DNA from: Candidatus Nomurabacteria bacterium
GTDB taxonomy: Bacteria; Patescibacteriota; Minisyncoccia; Phycocordibacterales; UBA9973
Assembly: GCA_023267315.1 (NCBI GenBank)
Contig: JAHFNN010000005.1
Span: 1 to 5,415 of the forward strand
Direction of reading: 5' to 3'
Length of the DNA: 5,415 bases
In this document: in pieces, positions 4,089 through 5,415 of the stretch
Layout: each line of letters opens with the position of its first letter
Numbering within the stretch: position 1 is the stretch's first letter
The notes under the pieces: generated by a model
Told to the model about the DNA's origin: nothing
Databases searched by the model: none
The model's input: only the letters and a program-made list of their open reading frames with translations
Position numbers and translations under genes: made by a program

Positions 4089-5415
4089 ATGCATAAAAAA
4101 GAATATGAATTAGAAATTGCCGGCAAAAAAATTATTGCGCAATTTACAGATTTAGCGGACCAAGCAAATGGTTCAGTTATTTTAAAATGTGATGACACGG
4201 TATTGCTTGCAACTGCGGTAATTTCAAAAAGCGGAAAAAATAATCCAGGGTTCTTCAACTTGACCGTTGAATATTTAGAAAAATTTTATGCTGCTGGATT
4301 AATCTTGGGTGGACAATACAACAAGCGGGAAGGTCGTCCATCTGATGAAGCAATTTTATCTTCACGTATTGTCGATCGTACAATTCGCCCACTATTTGAT
4401 CAACACATAAAAAATGCGGTGCAGGTAATTATCACAGTCTTATCTGTTGGAAAAGCAGATCCGGGTGTTCTTGCAATCAACGCAGCATCACTTGCACTTG
4501 GTGTTTCTGATATTCCATGGCGCGGACCAGTCGGCGCAGTACATATCGGAAAAGTAAAAGGTGAAACAGAAATTAAATATGATGAATATGTTCCACACAT
4601 GGGTGAGCCTGTGTATGATCTTGATCTCACTATTTGTGGACGTGCAGGGAATATATGCATGATTGAATCAATGACCTTTGAAGAAAAAGAGGAAGACTTG
4701 GGTACAGCTATCGATATCGCTGGTGGCTATATTACCGAGCTTGAAAATTGGCAGAAAATGATTATCTCTGAAATCGGAAAAGAAAAACTATCATTTCCAA
4801 AAAAAGAAGTAACTGATGAAATCAAAAATTTATTTGAAGAGAAAGTAGGAGGTATGCTCCGCGCTGGATTGTTTGGTAAGGATGGTAAAAAAACAATTCA
4901 CGAAGCTGAAGATATTTGGAAAGAACTTACGAGTGCAACATGGAAAGATGATGAGGAGACACGTTTCACTGCAGAAGACTATTTTGAAAATATGGTAGAC
5001 CAACTTGTACACGAAGGTGCGATCAAAGATAACAAGCGTGCAGATCTCCGAGGAATGAACGAGGTGCGAGCTTTATATGCTCAGGCAGGTAAGATTTCAC
5101 CAGTGTTGCACGGTTCTGGAATATTCTATCGCGGAGAAACACACGTCTTCTCAGCACTCACGCTTGGGGGACCAGATGACATGTACGTCTTAGATGGTAT
5201 GGAAGTGCGCGGTGCGAAACGTTTCATGCATCACTACAACTTCCCGCCATATTCAGCAGGGGAGACAGGACGCGTCGGTGGACTCAATCGTCGTGAAATG
5301 GGACACGGCATGCTCGCAGAAAAAGCGCTCGTCCCAGTTATTCCTTCAAAGATGGATTTTCCGTACACAATTCGAGTAGTGTCTGAATCAATGGCATCGA
5401 ATGGATCAACATCAC
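4089..5415 (+). CDS. pnp: Polyribonucleotide nucleotidyltransferase (PNPase), 3' end beyond window
   Basis: The first 442 codons of PNPase, the trimeric 3'-to-5' exoribonuclease that degrades RNA with phosphate and can also add tails. Full-length proteins are about 700 residues, so the end of the second core and the KH and S1 RNA-binding domains lie outside the window. The first RNase PH domain (about 10-140) carries FFNLTVEYLEKFYAAG and KREGRPSDEA (79-88) and IVDRTIRPLF. A helical linker region runs to about 315. The second, catalytic RNase PH core begins near R317 and shows HGSGIF, FYRGETH (346-352), HHYNFPPYSAGETG, the Arg pair R401/R402 in NRREMGHG and the phosphate-binding SNGSTS (437-442). 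The usual DGR of this core start is DLR here (319-321). The start is fixed by an in-frame TAA at 4086-4088, immediately before the ATG; there is no Shine-Dalgarno sequence. It has its own promoter and a structured leader, and lies 1.9 kb downstream of rpsO. Confidence 0.97.
   Translation, partial: MHKKEYELEIAGKKIIAQFTDLADQANGSVILKCDDTVLLATAVISKSGKNNPGFFNLTVEYLEKFYAAGLILGGQYNKREGRPSDEAILSSRIVDRTIRPLFDQHIKNAVQVIITVLSVGKADPGVLAINAASLALGVSDIPWRGPVGAVHIGKVKGETEIKYDEYVPHMGEPVYDLDLTICGRAGNICMIESMTFEEKEEDLGTAIDIAGGYITELENWQKMIISEIGKEKLSFPKKEVTDEIKNLFEEKVGGMLRAGLFGKDGKKTIHEAEDIWKELTSATWKDDEETRFTAEDYFENMVDQLVHEGAIKDNKRADLRGMNEVRALYAQAGKISPVLHGSGIFYRGETHVFSALTLGGPDDMYVLDGMEVRGAKRFMHHYNFPPYSAGETGRVGGLNRREMGHGMLAEKALVPVIPSKMDFPYTIRVVSESMASNGSTS

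Noticed and set aside
4061..5379. Several 60-86-codon open frames, mostly on the minus strand, across pnp
   Set aside because: They overlap the conserved PNPase frame and show no recognisable motif.
1..5415. tRNA, rRNA, CRISPR array or insertion sequence
   Set aside because: No tRNA-like cloverleaf, regularly spaced repeats, or transposase with terminal inverted repeats was seen on either strand.

Overview
The window looks like a short piece of chromosome from a Candidate Phyla Radiation (Patescibacteria) bacterium, most likely of the Parcubacteria type. This is inferred from compact AT-rich sequence, short intergenic spaces, start codons with no Shine-Dalgarno sequence, and housekeeping proteins that are clearly bacterial but diverged. 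Conserved glycines in S15 and PNPase use GGN codons and no conserved frame is broken by TGA, so there is no sign of the TGA=Gly code of Gracilibacteria/Absconditabacteria.

Layout: (1) 66-776 (+), an unrecognised seven-helix membrane protein. (2) A strong hairpin terminator at 802-840. (3) 833-1762 (-), a complete XerC/XerD-type tyrosine recombinase. (4) A 130-bp divergent promoter region. (5) 1893-2156 (+), rpsO (ribosomal protein S15), followed by its own terminator. (6) 2294-2806 (+), a NYN-domain (LabA/DUF88-type) putative ribonuclease. (7) A 16-bp perfect-stem terminator at 2841-2882, shared with the convergent gene. (8) 2902-3897 (-), an unrecognised membrane-anchored protein. (9) A 191-bp divergent control region. 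(10) 4089 to the window end (+), the first 442 codons of pnp (polynucleotide phosphorylase).

The core theme is RNA and ribosome metabolism. In many bacteria rpsO and pnp are adjacent; here they keep order and strand but are separated by about 1.9 kb holding a putative endoribonuclease gene and an opposite-strand gene. Three promoters (recombinase, rpsO, pnp) share an extended -10 with TGC directly before the hexamer. The first two lie so close to their ATG that the mRNAs should be leaderless or nearly so. The pnp leader is about 90 nt and can fold into a long rod-like hairpin (4012-4079) ending 9 nt before the start codon. In layout this recalls the RNase III/PNPase-controlled leader of E. 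coli pnp. This leader is the most interesting candidate element in the window; I see no clearly new multi-gene system.
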